DNA of 64,000 bases from Clostridioides difficile_A (GCA_945909635.1 OX246690.1:2604001-2668000), one strand, 5' to 3'; positions 34,254 through 44,111 are shown, counted from the stretch's first letter. Notes: generated by a model from the letters alone, not told the origin. Numbers and translations are program-made.

Positions 34254-34377
34254 TAAATATATTAATTTATTCTTTTTAATTATATATTATAATTCTCTAT
34301 TATTCAACAAATAATTCAAACTGTGTAGAATAATATCCTATAAATAATTTATAAGAATTCAATTTTTTCAAGCAAAT

Positions 34378-35526
34378 TTACAAATTTTCCATAGATACAT
34401 AGCTTTTTTCAATATTATCTAAAAGTTCATCATCATTTATATTAGCTATTTTAGCAATGGCTTTTTTTACTCCATCAGACTTTATCAATTCTTGTAATTC
34501 AACACTTTGAGCATCTTCACTATTATTATAATGAAGTGCTGCACCTATTCCAAGAATCAGATTGTCAACTGATAATCCATATGACTTTGCTGTCATTAAA
34601 GGTTTAATCAATCTATCTTTGTCACTTAATTTTCTAAGTGGCTCTCTTCCAACTCTAACTACATCATCATTAAGATATGGATTTTTGAATCTATTTAGAA
34701 TCTTTTCAATATACTTATAGTGTGCTTTGGAATCAAAGTTATATTTTTTAATTAAACCTTCTCCACTTTCTACCATAGCGTTTTTAACTATATTACAAAT
34801 GTATTCATCTTTTATACTTTCTTCTATAGTCTTATATCCTTTTAAATATCCTATATAAGCTGTTATAGCATGTCCTGTATTTAGTGTAAACAACTTACGT
34901 TCTATATAAGCCATAAGATTCTCAGCTAAATTCATTCCAACTATATTTGGTATATCTCCTTTAAATCCTTGTTTTTCAACATTCCATTCATAGAAATTCT
35001 CAACTGTTACATCAAGAGGATTTTCATTTTTGCCTGGAGGAACTATTCTATCAACTGAACAATTTGGAAAACCAACATACATTTCTAAATAGTCTACTTC
35101 TTCCTTATTTAAATACTTAAGAACTTCCTCTTTTAGTGAAGAACTTGCATATATTGCATTTTCACAAGCTATTATATTTAATTTACTTGTTAAGCCTTTT
35201 TCTTTTCTAGTTTTTATACCTTTTGCAATTGTAGAAGCTATTTTAGTTAAAACTAAAGGTCCGACTGCTGTAGTTATTATTTCAGCTTCTACAATTTCAT
35301 CTATTATTTCTTCTTTTATAGATGAAACTGCACTTATATTATCAATTACTTCATCTATACATTCCACATCTCTTATGTGTATAGTATATTTTTTATCTTT
35401 ATTTATCGAATTTAATATTTCTTCATTTACATCAGCAAATACTACATGATAACCTGATTTAACTAATAAACCTCCAATAAATCCTCTTCCAATGTTTCCT
35501 GCTCCAAACTGAATTGCCTTTTTCAT
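34378..35526 (-). CDS. mtlD: Mannitol-1-phosphate 5-dehydrogenase
   Basis: A 382-residue dehydrogenase of usual length, with TAGGAGG before the ATG. The NAD-binding N-terminus reads KKAIQFGAGNIGRGFIGGLL. The family catalytic block is LFTLNTGHAITAYIGYLKG, with the key lysine supplied by E-R-K-L-F, and a C-terminal helical domain follows. It oxidises mannitol-1-phosphate, made by the MtlA/MtlF permease, to fructose-6-phosphate. It is the last gene of the mtlA-mtlR-mtlF-mtlD operon. No clear terminator of its own is seen before the xpt leader. Confidence 0.96.
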   Translation of the reverse strand: MKKAIQFGAGNIGRGFIGGLLVKSGYHVVFADVNEEILNSINKDKKYTIHIRDVECIDEVIDNISAVSSIKEEIIDEIVEAEIITTAVGPLVLTKIASTIAKGIKTRKEKGLTSKLNIIACENAIYASSSLKEEVLKYLNKEEVDYLEMYVGFPNCSVDRIVPPGKNENPLDVTVENFYEWNVEKQGFKGDIPNIVGMNLAENLMAYIERKLFTLNTGHAITAYIGYLKGYKTIEESIKDEYICNIVKNAMVESGEGLIKKYNFDSKAHYKYIEKILNRFKNPYLNDDVVRVGREPLRKLSDKDRLIKPLMTAKSYGLSVDNLILGIGAALHYNNSEDAQSVELQELIKSDGVKKAIAKIANINDDELLDNIEKSYVSMENL

Positions 35527-35544
35527 TTTAAGTTCCTCCTAAGA

Positions 35545-35967
35545 TTAGTTGGCAAAAGCTTCCATAAAAGCTTGTTTGTCATTTGAATTTTTTAGTCTTT
35601 CTGTTAAATCATCATCCAAAACGATTGCTATATTAGATAATATCTCTAAATGTTCATCTCCAACACCAGCTATTCCTATTAATAAGTAAGCTTTTTCTCC
35701 ATCAAAATCTATGCCATTAGGAAATTGTAATATAACTATTCCTGAAGATAAAATTTCTTTTTTAGCTTCATTTACACCATGTGGAATAGCAACACCCATT
35801 CCCATATATGTAGTCATTACTTTTTCTCTTTCTAACATAGCTGGTATATATTCTTCTTTTACATATCCATTTTCAACTAATTTTCTTCCTGCTAAAGTTA
35901 TAGCTTCTTCCTTTGAAACACTATCTAATCCTAAAAATATATTATTCTCATTTAATACTTTACTCAT
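35545..35967 (-). CDS. mtlF: PTS mannitol IIA component
   Basis: A 140-residue cytoplasmic protein of the mannitol-type IIA family, with AAAGGAAGG before the ATG. The phosphorylated histidine is in GMGVAIPHGVNEAK. It accepts phosphate from HPr and gives it to the IIB domain of MtlA (38162). The gene lies 18 bases upstream of mtlD and 30 bases after mtlR. Confidence 0.95.
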   Translation of the reverse strand: MSKVLNENNIFLGLDSVSKEEAITLAGRKLVENGYVKEEYIPAMLEREKVMTTYMGMGVAIPHGVNEAKKEILSSGIVILQFPNGIDFDGEKAYLLIGIAGVGDEHLEILSNIAIVLDDDLTERLKNSNDKQAFMEAFAN

Positions 35968-35997
35968 AATATCAACCTTCCTTTTTTAATATTAATT

Positions 35998-38127
35998 TTA
36001 TTTATCTATAAATGTTTTTAATCTGTTTGTATAAAAATTAAAAACTATATCTTTTACTTCTAATATCATTTCTTCTATAGAAAATTTATTTATTTTATTA
36101 GTAAAAACTATATTGTCGATTAGTGAACCACTTATTTCACTCATTATTTGTCTTTGATAGCTAGGTGAATTTTTAGGAAGCAACATAAAGACTACATTAT
36201 CTATTTCTTCATTTGAATCTAGCATGATTTTGTTTTCTAACTTTATTATTGCTAACTTCATAATATCTATTCTTTCACTCATACAATGCAACAATAAAAT
36301 TTTTGATTCTTCTATATATGGAATTGAGATTTTTAATCTTTCTTCTAATGCTTCTTTTATAGATATTATATCTTCACTAGACTTTGCAAATATCTTTGAT
36401 GAATCTACAATAAGCTCACTTAAATCTTTACTTTTAAATTTTTCAAATTGAACTTCCTCTAAAAATTGAAGAATATCTTTTCCTATATTCATACTTTCTG
36501 CTATCTGCTCATAAACTTTATTCTTATTTTTAGTATCGGTTTTTACATTTAAATTAATTAGTTTATTTTGAGCTATAGATTTTATTTTTTCCTTGATTAT
36601 CTGTTCATCCTCTAAACTCATAAATGGACCTACACATATATAATCTAAGTTTGTATTTAACTCAACTGTGGACACAATTAAGTCTACATCTTTTTCCCTT
36701 AAATACTCTTCATCTATGTTTATAGCTGAGATGGTTTCAAGTATGTTTAAGTTAGGAAACTTATTTTCAATCTTAGTTGATAAGAACCTTGAAGTACCTA
36801 TTCCAGTTGGACATGCTACAACAATATTTATATTGGTATACATCATTAGGTTTTTTTCTATGGCTGATGCAAAATGCATTGCAATATATCCTATTTCAGA
36901 TTCAGGTATTGAATTTACATTTAGCTTGTCTTTTATAATTTTAGAAATTTTTTCAACACCATTATAGGCATATGAATACTTAGTTTTTATTTCTTCTAAA
37001 AGAGGATTTCTTATTTCTAAGCCCATATTTAATCTATTTATAGAAGGACCTAAGTGATTAGCCAAGTCTTTAAACAATCTTTCATCATTTTTAAGACTTA
37101 TTTTAAATTCATCTTCAGCTAAATCTATCATCTTGTTTGTAATATCCATTACTTCTATATCATCTAGGTTTAAAGCTTTATGATTTGAGGATGACCTTTG
37201 CTTTGCACCTCTGATATGCATAGTTATATATCCAACCTCATCTAATGGTATGTCCATATTAAAGTCTATTTCCATACCCTTTACAATTTCTTGAGCTAAT
37301 CTAAATTCTTCTGTCATAGATAATTCTTTTAGAAACTCTTGGTCCATAGTTACATTTTCACCATTTTTTATTCTCTGTAAAGCCAATGAGATATGAACTA
37401 CAAGACCTATATATGCACTATCAGCTAAATTTACATCTAAATCTGAAAGCTTCTTTGTTAATGCACTTTCAACTTTTCTTATTATGCACCTGTCCATTAA
37501 GTTTAAAAGTCTATTTTCACTTAAAATTTCTATTGCTTTATCCGTCTGTATGTTCTCACTTATATTTCTGACCATATCTAATATTTCTTTTTCATTGAAT
37601 GAATCATATATAAGATTTACATATGCTTCTCTAAAGCTTTTTTCTTGACCTTTTAGGTACACACCAAGCCCTGGTTTTCTAACAAGCTCAATATCAAATC
37701 TTTCTAGCCATTTGCTTGCTGAAGCAAAATCATTATTAAGTACCCCTTCTGATACTTTTAATATTTTTGCAAAATAATAAGATTTTACTGGCTCGTTAGA
37801 AATCAGTAGCTTTGATAATATAATTAAATTTCTTTCTTCCTTACTATATTCTTTTTCTATTTTTTCTTCTTCTAATAACTCAATTATAAAGTTTTGATTT
37901 TCTATATTTTCTTCTAATATTAACCCAACTCCTGGTTTTTTTACAAAATTAAAATCATTTTCATCAAACCATTTTTCAATTCCAGACATATCTCTAAGCA
38001 CAGTTCTTGAACTTAAATCTAACTCACCTGCAATCTCAGAGATAGTTATTGGAATATTTTTTTTTGAGTTTTCTACTATCATTAGTATTATCTTTTTTTG
38101 TCTAGATGTAATCTTCTTTTTTTTCAA
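35998..38127 (-). CDS. mtlR: Mannitol operon activator MtlR (PRD regulator)
   Basis: A 709-residue regulator. I use the TTG at 38127, 7 bases after TTAGGAG; the ORF from 38136 starts with a GTG that overlaps that site. Helix-turn-helix domains occupy about residues 5-70 and 90-150 (DLSSRTVLRDMSGIEKW). Two PRDs span about 185-410 with conserved histidines (VHISLALQRI, TMHIRGAKQR, DLANHLGPSINRL, IAMHFASAI). A IIB-Gat-like domain (VVACPTGIGTS) and a C-terminal IIA-like domain (KILLLHCMSERID) follow. It is controlled by phosphorylation from the PTS and should activate the mtlA promoter. It has no AAA+ domain, so it works with the housekeeping sigma factor. Confidence 0.93.
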   Translation of the reverse strand: MKKKKITSRQKKIILMIVENSKKNIPITISEIAGELDLSSRTVLRDMSGIEKWFDENDFNFVKKPGVGLILEENIENQNFIIELLEEEKIEKEYSKEERNLIILSKLLISNEPVKSYYFAKILKVSEGVLNNDFASASKWLERFDIELVRKPGLGVYLKGQEKSFREAYVNLIYDSFNEKEILDMVRNISENIQTDKAIEILSENRLLNLMDRCIIRKVESALTKKLSDLDVNLADSAYIGLVVHISLALQRIKNGENVTMDQEFLKELSMTEEFRLAQEIVKGMEIDFNMDIPLDEVGYITMHIRGAKQRSSSNHKALNLDDIEVMDITNKMIDLAEDEFKISLKNDERLFKDLANHLGPSINRLNMGLEIRNPLLEEIKTKYSYAYNGVEKISKIIKDKLNVNSIPESEIGYIAMHFASAIEKNLMMYTNINIVVACPTGIGTSRFLSTKIENKFPNLNILETISAINIDEEYLREKDVDLIVSTVELNTNLDYICVGPFMSLEDEQIIKEKIKSIAQNKLINLNVKTDTKNKNKVYEQIAESMNIGKDILQFLEEVQFEKFKSKDLSELIVDSSKIFAKSSEDIISIKEALEERLKISIPYIEESKILLLHCMSERIDIMKLAIIKLENKIMLDSNEEIDNVVFMLLPKNSPSYQRQIMSEISGSLIDNIVFTNKINKFSIEEMILEVKDIVFNFYTNRLKTFIDK

Positions 38128-38161
38128 ATTATCCACTCCTAATCAGTGGTACTTTTTATTT

Positions 38162-39583
38162 TTATTTAGACTCTAATCTTTTAAATAATGCATCTAAATT
38201 TGGGTCATTTAAAAAGTTGTTTATTGAAACTATCTCAACACTTGAATTATTCTTAGCCACTCTTTCAACTAGTGTATTATGAGTTACTACTATCTGTGTA
38301 TCATCTGGAAGGTTATCAACAGATGAGTTTGTAATTTCTATACTTAAATCTAAGTTTTTTATTCTATTTTTAAATCTAGAAGCTCCCATTGCACTAGAAC
38401 CCATTCCTGCATCACATGCAAATACAATCTTCTTAATTTCATTCACTTCAAGTTGTTTTTCATCAATGTTTTTATCAGAATTTTTACTTGCTGATTTCAT
38501 GTCACTCATTTTTGCTTTAGCTTCTTCTAAAGTACCATCTTCTTCACTTTGATTTGCTGAAGCTTTCTTAACAAATGGTGCTGCTACTAAGAATGATACA
38601 GCTGTTGCCACTGCAACCCCTGCTAATACTGGAAGTAATCCTCCCTTTGGTGCTAGTGCCATAAGTGCAAATATACTTCCTGGTGATGGTGCTGCTACAA
38701 GCCCAGCTCCTAATATTGAGAAAGTTAATATTCCTGCTGCTCCACCTGCCATTGTAGCTAATATTAGAACTGGATTCATTAATATATATGGGAAGTAGAT
38801 TTCATGTATACCACCAAAGAAATGTATTATTACAGCTCCTGGCGCTGACTGTTTTACACTTCCTCTACTAAACATCCAGTATGCTAATAGAACTCCTAGA
38901 CCTGGCCCAGGATTACTTTCTAATAAGAACATTATAGATTTACCTGCTTCTTTTGCTTCAGCTATACCTATAGGTCCTAATATACCATGATTTATTGCAT
39001 TGTTTAAGAACAATACTTTTCCAGGTTCTATAAATGCTGAAACTAAAGGTAATAAACTTTTGCTAACTATAAATTGAACTCCAGATTCTATAAGAGCTGT
39101 ACCTGCTACTATTGCTGGCCCTATTGCATAGAATCCTAATATTGCAAGAAGCATACCTATTATACCTATTGAAAAGTTATTTACTAACATTTCAAATCCT
39201 GTTGGGATTTTACCATCTACAAATTTATCGAATTTCTTGATTATCCATCCTGCAAATGGTCCCATTATCATAGCTCCGATAAACATTGGTATATCAGCTC
39301 CAACGATTACACCCATCGCTGCTGCTGCACCTATTACTCCGCCTCTTTGTCCAGCGATTGCCTTACCACCAGTATAAGCTATCAATAATGGTAAAAGGTA
39401 TTTTATCATTGGGTCACCTAGAGTACTTAACTTCTCATTAGGCATCCATCCTGTTGGTATAAATAATGCTGTTATAAGACCCCATGCTATAAAAGCTCCT
39501 ATATTTGGCATTACCATACCACTTAAAAATTTTCCTATTCTCTGTATAGATGTCTTTATTGTCGATTGATTAGAACTGCTCAT
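38162..39583 (-). CDS. mtlA: PTS mannitol IICB component
   Basis: A 473-residue membrane permease with GGAGG before the ATG. The IIC domain (residues 1-340) has the mannitol signature G-R-F-L-S-G-M-V-M-P-N-I-G-A-F-I-A-W-G style opening, GGIHEIYFPYILMNP with the substrate-binding GGIHE, and about six to eight helices. A charged linker (350-380) connects to the IIB domain with IVFACDAGMGSSAMGAS and its phosphorylated cysteine. It imports mannitol and phosphorylates it using MtlF. It is the first gene of the operon; upstream are a cre-like site and a palindrome. Confidence 0.95.
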   Translation of the reverse strand: MSSSNQSTIKTSIQRIGKFLSGMVMPNIGAFIAWGLITALFIPTGWMPNEKLSTLGDPMIKYLLPLLIAYTGGKAIAGQRGGVIGAAAAMGVIVGADIPMFIGAMIMGPFAGWIIKKFDKFVDGKIPTGFEMLVNNFSIGIIGMLLAILGFYAIGPAIVAGTALIESGVQFIVSKSLLPLVSAFIEPGKVLFLNNAINHGILGPIGIAEAKEAGKSIMFLLESNPGPGLGVLLAYWMFSRGSVKQSAPGAVIIHFFGGIHEIYFPYILMNPVLILATMAGGAAGILTFSILGAGLVAAPSPGSIFALMALAPKGGLLPVLAGVAVATAVSFLVAAPFVKKASANQSEEDGTLEEAKAKMSDMKSASKNSDKNIDEKQLEVNEIKKIVFACDAGMGSSAMGASRFKNRIKNLDLSIEITNSSVDNLPDDTQIVVTHNTLVERVAKNNSSVEIVSINNFLNDPNLDALFKRLESK

Positions 39584-39678
39584 AATTTTACCTCCATTTG
39601 AATTATATTCTATATCGATATGATTCCCTTTTGTTATACTTTTATTATAGAGTTTATATTTTCTAGTAACAACTTTAA

Positions 39679-39689
39679 GAAATCGTTTC
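39679..39689. promoter_or_regulatory. Cre-like site upstream of mtlA
   Basis: GAAATCGTTTC, with GAAA/TTTC arms and a central TCG, about 95 bases before the mtlA start. It fits the C. difficile CcpA site loosely. Confidence 0.45.
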
Positions 39690-39704
39690 TATGTCACTTA
39701 AGAT

Positions 39705-39720
39705 AATGACATTTGTCATT
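39705..39720. promoter_or_regulatory. Palindrome upstream of mtlA, possible MtlR site
   Basis: AATGACA-TT-TGTCATT, a perfect dyad of 7-base arms about 120 bases before mtlA. TGTCA/TGACA half-sites fit a PRD regulator operator; MtlR is the natural candidate. Confidence 0.5.
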
Positions 39721-39950
39721 TTAGTTTTTGTTTAACTTTATTTATGTAGTATTTTAGAGTATCTAGTGTTGCAAATAATACTATTTTTATAAAATATTTA
39801 AATTTAATATAAAAACCAATAATAATTCAATTAAATAATTTTATTAGAGGTACTTTTGGATATACTAATATAGACTTATTTGACCTGTGCTTTTGAAATT
39901 TGTACGCTCTATATAAATATTGTCAACATAAAGTGTATAAGTACAATGTA

Positions 39951-39982
39951 TAGCTAATTAGATATTAATTTCTAATTAGCTA
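39951..39982 (+). promoter_or_regulatory. Leader hairpin upstream of the IMP dehydrogenase gene
   Basis: TAGCTAATTAGA / TCTAATTAGCTA, 12 bp with an 8-base loop and no T-run. It lies just after a promoter-like pair, so it may be an mRNA-stabilising 5' stem or an operator. Confidence 0.4.
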
Positions 39983-40177
39983 CAATACAACATTAAACAT
40001 TATTTACTATACAATTTTACCCTATAAAGCAATATATATTAAACAAATTCAATTAAAATAGTTTAAATTTTTCAAAAATCTCAATATTTGACAAAATACT
40101 TTAATAAAATTAAAGAATAAGTTATAATTAATACTATCAATTATAAAAAGTATAAAAATATAAGGAGTGATTAAAAA

Positions 40178-41677
40178 ATGGCGTTTTATTTTGATACACC
40201 ATCACATACTTTCAGTGAATACCTTCTTGTTCCAGGTTTCTCTTCTACTGATTGTATACCTGCTAATGTAAGTTTAAAAACACCTGTTACTAAATTTAAA
40301 AAAGGCGAGGAAGCAGATATTTATATGAATATCCCTTTGACTTCTGCTATTATGCAATCTGTTTCTGATGACAAGATGGCTATTGCACTTGCTAAAGAAG
40401 GTGGTATTTCATTTATATACGGTTCTCAAAGTATTGAAAGTGAAGCTGCTATGGTAGCACGTGTTAAGTCTCACAAAGCTGGTTTTGTTGTAAGTGATTC
40501 AAATATTAAACCTGAGAATACACTAAAAGACATACTTGAATTAAAAGAAAAAACTGGACATTCTACAGTTGCTGTTACTGAAGACGGAACTTCAACTGGT
40601 AAATTATTAGGTATTGTCGCAAGTCGTGATTATCGTATAAGTCGTATGGATTTAGATACTAAAGTTAGTGAATTTATGACTCCTATGTCATCCATTGTTT
40701 ATGCTAACAAAGATGTTACTTTAAAAGAAGCAAACAACATTATATGGGACCACAAACTTAATTCTCTTCCTGTACTTGATGACAATGGTAATCTTGTTTA
40801 TATGGTATTCCGTAAAGATTACTCTTCTCATAAAGAAAACCCACTTGAACTTTTAGATTCTTCTAAAAGATATGTAGTTGGGGCTGGTATCAATACTAGA
40901 GACTTTGCTGAACGTGTTCCTGCTTTAGTTGAAGCTGGTGCTGATGTTTTATGTATAGATTCTTCAGAAGGTTTTTCTGAATGGCAGAAAATAACTCTTG
41001 ATTTTATTCGTGAAAAATATGGTGATACAGTTAAGGTTGGAGCTGGAAATGTAGTTGACCGTGAAGGATTCCTTTACTTAGCTGAAGCTGGTGCTGACTT
41101 TGTTAAAGTTGGTATTGGTGGTGGTTCTATATGTATTACTCGTGAGCAAAAAGGTATAGGACGTGGACAAGCCACTTCTATAATTGAAGTTGCACAAGCT
41201 AGAGATGAGTACTTTGAAAAAACAGGTATTTATATTCCAATTTGCTCTGATGGTGGTATCGTTTATGACCATCATATAACTTTAGCTTTAGCTATGGGTG
41301 CAGATTTCATAATGCTTGGTAGATACTTCTCTCGTTTTGATGAGAGTCCAACTAACAAAGTTAACATAAATGGTAGTTACATGAAAGAATACTGGGGAGA
41401 AGGTTCTGCACGTGCTAGAAACTGGCAAAGATATGACCTTGGTGGAGATAAGAAACTTTCTTTTGAAGAAGGTGTTGACTCTTATGTACCTTATGCTGGT
41501 TCTTTAAAGGACAATGTAACTCTTTCTTTAAGTAAAGTTCGTTCTACTATGTGTAACTGTGGAGCTCTTAGCATACCTGAGCTTCAAAAGAATGCTAAAC
41601 TTACACTTGTATCTTCTACTAGTATAGTTGAAGGTGGAGCTCATGATGTTATGTTAAAAGATAATAGAAATTTATAA
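40178..41677 (+). CDS. IMP dehydrogenase, Tritrichomonas-like type
   Basis: A 499-residue enzyme with AAGGAG before the ATG. It oxidises IMP to XMP with NAD, the committed step to guanine nucleotides. A TIM barrel is interrupted by two CBS domains (about residues 95-215). The catalytic cysteine is Cys319 in GGGSICITREQKGIGRGQ. The flap region reads EYWGEGSARARNWQRYDLGG and the end is EGGAHDV. These blocks are those I recall for Tritrichomonas foetus IMP dehydrogenase, down to the Cys319 numbering, and differ from the usual bacterial GSICTTR form. It is a lone gene near mtlA and ends at a strong terminator. Confidence 0.93.
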   Translation: MAFYFDTPSHTFSEYLLVPGFSSTDCIPANVSLKTPVTKFKKGEEADIYMNIPLTSAIMQSVSDDKMAIALAKEGGISFIYGSQSIESEAAMVARVKSHKAGFVVSDSNIKPENTLKDILELKEKTGHSTVAVTEDGTSTGKLLGIVASRDYRISRMDLDTKVSEFMTPMSSIVYANKDVTLKEANNIIWDHKLNSLPVLDDNGNLVYMVFRKDYSSHKENPLELLDSSKRYVVGAGINTRDFAERVPALVEAGADVLCIDSSEGFSEWQKITLDFIREKYGDTVKVGAGNVVDREGFLYLAEAGADFVKVGIGGGSICITREQKGIGRGQATSIIEVAQARDEYFEKTGIYIPICSDGGIVYDHHITLALAMGADFIMLGRYFSRFDESPTNKVNINGSYMKEYWGEGSARARNWQRYDLGGDKKLSFEEGVDSYVPYAGSLKDNVTLSLSKVRSTMCNCGALSIPELQKNAKLTLVSSTSIVEGGAHDVMLKDNRNL

Positions 41678-41684
41678 TATAAAC

Positions 41685-41720
41685 AAAAGTGTAGTTGATT
41701 ATAAAATCAGCTACACTTTT
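41685..41720. terminator. Bidirectional terminator between the IMP dehydrogenase and TelA genes
   Basis: AAAAGTGTAGTTGAT / ATCAGCTACACTTTT with one G-U pair and a 6-base loop; T-runs occur on both strands. It serves convergent genes. Confidence 0.88.
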
Positions 41721-41738
41721 TTATTTTAATATAAGCTT

Positions 41739-42896
41739 TTATTTAACTGTAAATTCAAGAAGCTTACTTTTAAGTTCATTTTCTATTTTTGATAGTTCAA
41801 CTTCTGCTTCTTGTCTCTTTATTCTACCATCATGTTGTATCTTAACTACTTCATCAATAGTTGATATTAAAGATTGATTAGTTTTCTTAATTGTATCTAT
41901 ATCTACAATTCCTCTTTCTGATTCTTTTGCTGTTTCTATTGTACCCATCTTTAGAGTTTCTGCATTTTTTAATAAAAGCTCATTTGTCATATTGCTAACT
42001 TCACGTTGAGCTTTCATGGCTTGATTTAAGTGAGAAATCCCAAGGGCAAGTACTATTTGATTTTTCCATAATGGAATTGTATTTACTATAGTTGATTGAA
42101 TCTTCTCTGCCATTAAATTATTACTATTTTGAACTAGTCTTATCTGTGGAGCCATTTGAAGAGATACCATTCTAGTTAATTCTAAGTCGTGAATCTTCTT
42201 TTCAAATCTGTCACAAAGCGAAACCATATCATTCACAGATTGAGCATCTTCTGTTGAACCAGATAAACTAGCCTTTTCTCTTAATTTTGGCATTTCATAT
42301 TCTTTCATATCTTTTAGCTTTTGTTTTCCTGCTATAATATACATAGTAAGTTCTTTTGAGTAAGCTAAGTTCAGCTCATACATCTTATCAAGCATAGCTA
42401 TATCTTTTAAGATTTTAACCTGATGTTTTTGAAGTTCTTTACTTACTTTGTCTACATTTACCTCTGCACTATCATACTTAGTTTTTAGATTTGAGATTTT
42501 ATTATTTGCCTTTTTAAAGATTCCTAAAAAACCACCTTGTTCTTTTTCGTCTGCTGAAAATGCTTTTAAATCAGTAACTAGATTTGTAAGCATATCTCCA
42601 ACTTCCCCTAAATCTCTAGTCTTAACACTCTTTAGAGCTGTTTCAGAAAACCCTGCTACCTTTTTTTGAGCACCAGCTCCATATTGTAAAATCATATTTG
42701 TATTTGTAATATCTATTTTTTCTGCAAATTCCTTCACCATCTTACGTTCAGATTCAGATAGCTTTTCTTCTTCTGGGTCTTTTTCATCCTTTTTCATTAA
42801 TAGGTCAGAATTATTTATATCACTTGTATTTGATTCCTCTGCAAATGGGTCAAGTGTTAAAGTTGGCATAACTGGTATATCATCTAAATTATTCAT
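41739..42896 (-). CDS. TelA-family protein (toxic anion resistance)
   Basis: A 385-residue mostly helical cytoplasmic protein. The TelA/KlaA family is recognised by the N-terminal acidic segment, the NTNMILQYGAGAQKKVAGFSE block, long coiled coils (110-200), the IVNTIPLWKNQIVLALG block and the late KTNQSLISTIDEVVKIQ. Family members were linked to tellurite and other stress resistance and to envelope-active compounds; the biochemical function is not settled. It follows an XpaC-like gene after about 115 bases, a pairing seen in other Firmicutes, so the two probably act together. Confidence 0.87.
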   Translation of the reverse strand: MNNLDDIPVMPTLTLDPFAEESNTSDINNSDLLMKKDEKDPEEEKLSESERKMVKEFAEKIDITNTNMILQYGAGAQKKVAGFSETALKSVKTRDLGEVGDMLTNLVTDLKAFSADEKEQGGFLGIFKKANNKISNLKTKYDSAEVNVDKVSKELQKHQVKILKDIAMLDKMYELNLAYSKELTMYIIAGKQKLKDMKEYEMPKLREKASLSGSTEDAQSVNDMVSLCDRFEKKIHDLELTRMVSLQMAPQIRLVQNSNNLMAEKIQSTIVNTIPLWKNQIVLALGISHLNQAMKAQREVSNMTNELLLKNAETLKMGTIETAKESERGIVDIDTIKKTNQSLISTIDEVVKIQHDGRIKRQEAEVELSKIENELKSKLLEFTVK

Positions 42897-43010
42897 TATA
42901 TCTTTCTCTCCTCTTCCTTTATAAAGTACTTATTAACTTATATACTGTGTATTCCATACTCTATAACTACTTAATTCTTCAAAAATAACAGAATATTTTT
43001 TATATTGAAG

Positions 43011-43931
43011 TTAAAATTTACCACTTGTTAATCCTTCTTGAACTAACATGTTTTCTAAAACAGTAATATCTGTAGATATATCGATTGCTTCATCTTCAAA
43101 TAGATAATCTAATTGATTTTCAAAAGCTATTACAATTGTACTCATTGTATTTTCAATACTTTCCATAGTTGTTGTTATATTTTCTCTATCTATACCTTGT
43201 TCTTCCAATGTATGATATGAATTCAATAACTTCAAAGTAGTTGGAAGATAATAGTCCATAAATTTTTGTATTTGAGTAAGTTTTGATGGGTCATGTTTTA
43301 CAACATCAAATATTTTACTTGTAACATCTTCTACTTGTACAATTTTATTGCACATTGATTCTGATTTAATATTTTTATTAGCTTCTTTTATTTGTGTTAA
43401 ATAATTCATTCCAGTATTTATAATTTTATCAACTTCATTAACTTCATCGGTTTTTTCTTCTTCTTTAACTTCATATGCTACATCTTCATATTTTGGCGGA
43501 GTAAAATCTTCATTTGTCAACACAATTTGATTACTTCTTTTATCAATATAAGTATTTATAAAGTAGTTTTTGTCTATCATCTTTTGTACATCTTTTATTA
43601 TAAAATTTAATGACTTAGATGTACTTTCTGCAATAAGTTCTACTGGAATAATATTCCTATTACTTATGATTGTACAATATTTTTTATAACGAGAAATTTG
43701 GTCTCCTAATCTCTTTCCTTTAAAAATACAAACACCACCTATGATTAAAAACACTGCACATACTTGAATAGGAAGTATTACAGCCCACCCAATTATAATA
43801 GAAATAGTTGAAAGTACTAAGGCAGATAATGTAAATAAACCTACTAAACCCCATCCAACTATTTTTAAAAATTTACTTAAAAATGAATTTATCAACACAG
43901 ATTTTTTGGAAAAATTTTCTGATTTATACAT
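43011..43931 (-). CDS. XpaC-like membrane protein
   Basis: A 306-residue protein with two hydrophobic helices near the N-terminus (about residues 25-70), then a cytoplasmic helical part with a winged-helix-like IIPVELIAESTSKSLNFIIKDVQKMIDKNYF stretch and a C-terminal YLPTTLKLLNSYHTLEEQ segment. This is the pattern of the XpaC family, named for hydrolysis of 5-bromo-4-chloroindolyl phosphate, although an enzyme activity is doubtful. It precedes the TelA gene, and the two are a recurrent pair. The likely role is in membrane or envelope stress. Confidence 0.8.
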   Translation of the reverse strand: MYKSENFSKKSVLINSFLSKFLKIVGWGLVGLFTLSALVLSTISIIIGWAVILPIQVCAVFLIIGGVCIFKGKRLGDQISRYKKYCTIISNRNIIPVELIAESTSKSLNFIIKDVQKMIDKNYFINTYIDKRSNQIVLTNEDFTPPKYEDVAYEVKEEEKTDEVNEVDKIINTGMNYLTQIKEANKNIKSESMCNKIVQVEDVTSKIFDVVKHDPSKLTQIQKFMDYYLPTTLKLLNSYHTLEEQGIDRENITTTMESIENTMSTIVIAFENQLDYLFEDEAIDISTDITVLENMLVQEGLTSGKF

Positions 43932-44111
43932 AGTTTATATCCTTTCATTTTCATTAATATTATTAATATATTGCAGTTTGATTATACAATTACTTACTTA
44001 TTACTGTCAAGGAATTTGAATTTCTACAAATTATTTCAAATAAAGTAATAGACTTAAATATAGGTATATTTTAAATTAAAAATATACTTATATTTAACTC
44101 CATATAAAAAT

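Larger units (their letters stand above)
33986..34377. other. Leader region of xpt and 3' region of mtlD
   Basis: 390 bases. The purine riboswitch aptamer (34187-34253) and its terminator (34093-34123) occupy the right half as read on the minus strand. The xpt promoter should lie near 34270-34330, and the mtlD transcript must end in the same space; no separate mtlD terminator is evident, so read-through into the riboswitch is possible. Confidence 0.6.
39584..40177. other. Divergent regulatory region of mtlA and the IMP dehydrogenase gene
   Basis: 594 bases. The left part holds a cre-like motif (39679-39689) and the palindrome 39705-39720, belonging to mtlA. The right part holds a promoter-like pair (TTGTCA near 39920, TACAAT 16 bases later) and a 12-bp hairpin (39951-39982) in what would be the leader of the rightward IMP dehydrogenase gene. 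Confidence 0.5.

Noticed and set aside
40081..40135. Second promoter close to the IMP dehydrogenase gene (TTGACA at about 40087)
   Set aside because: The nearest good -10 (TATAAT near 40126) is far beyond a normal spacing; a different -35 would be needed, so I do not list it.
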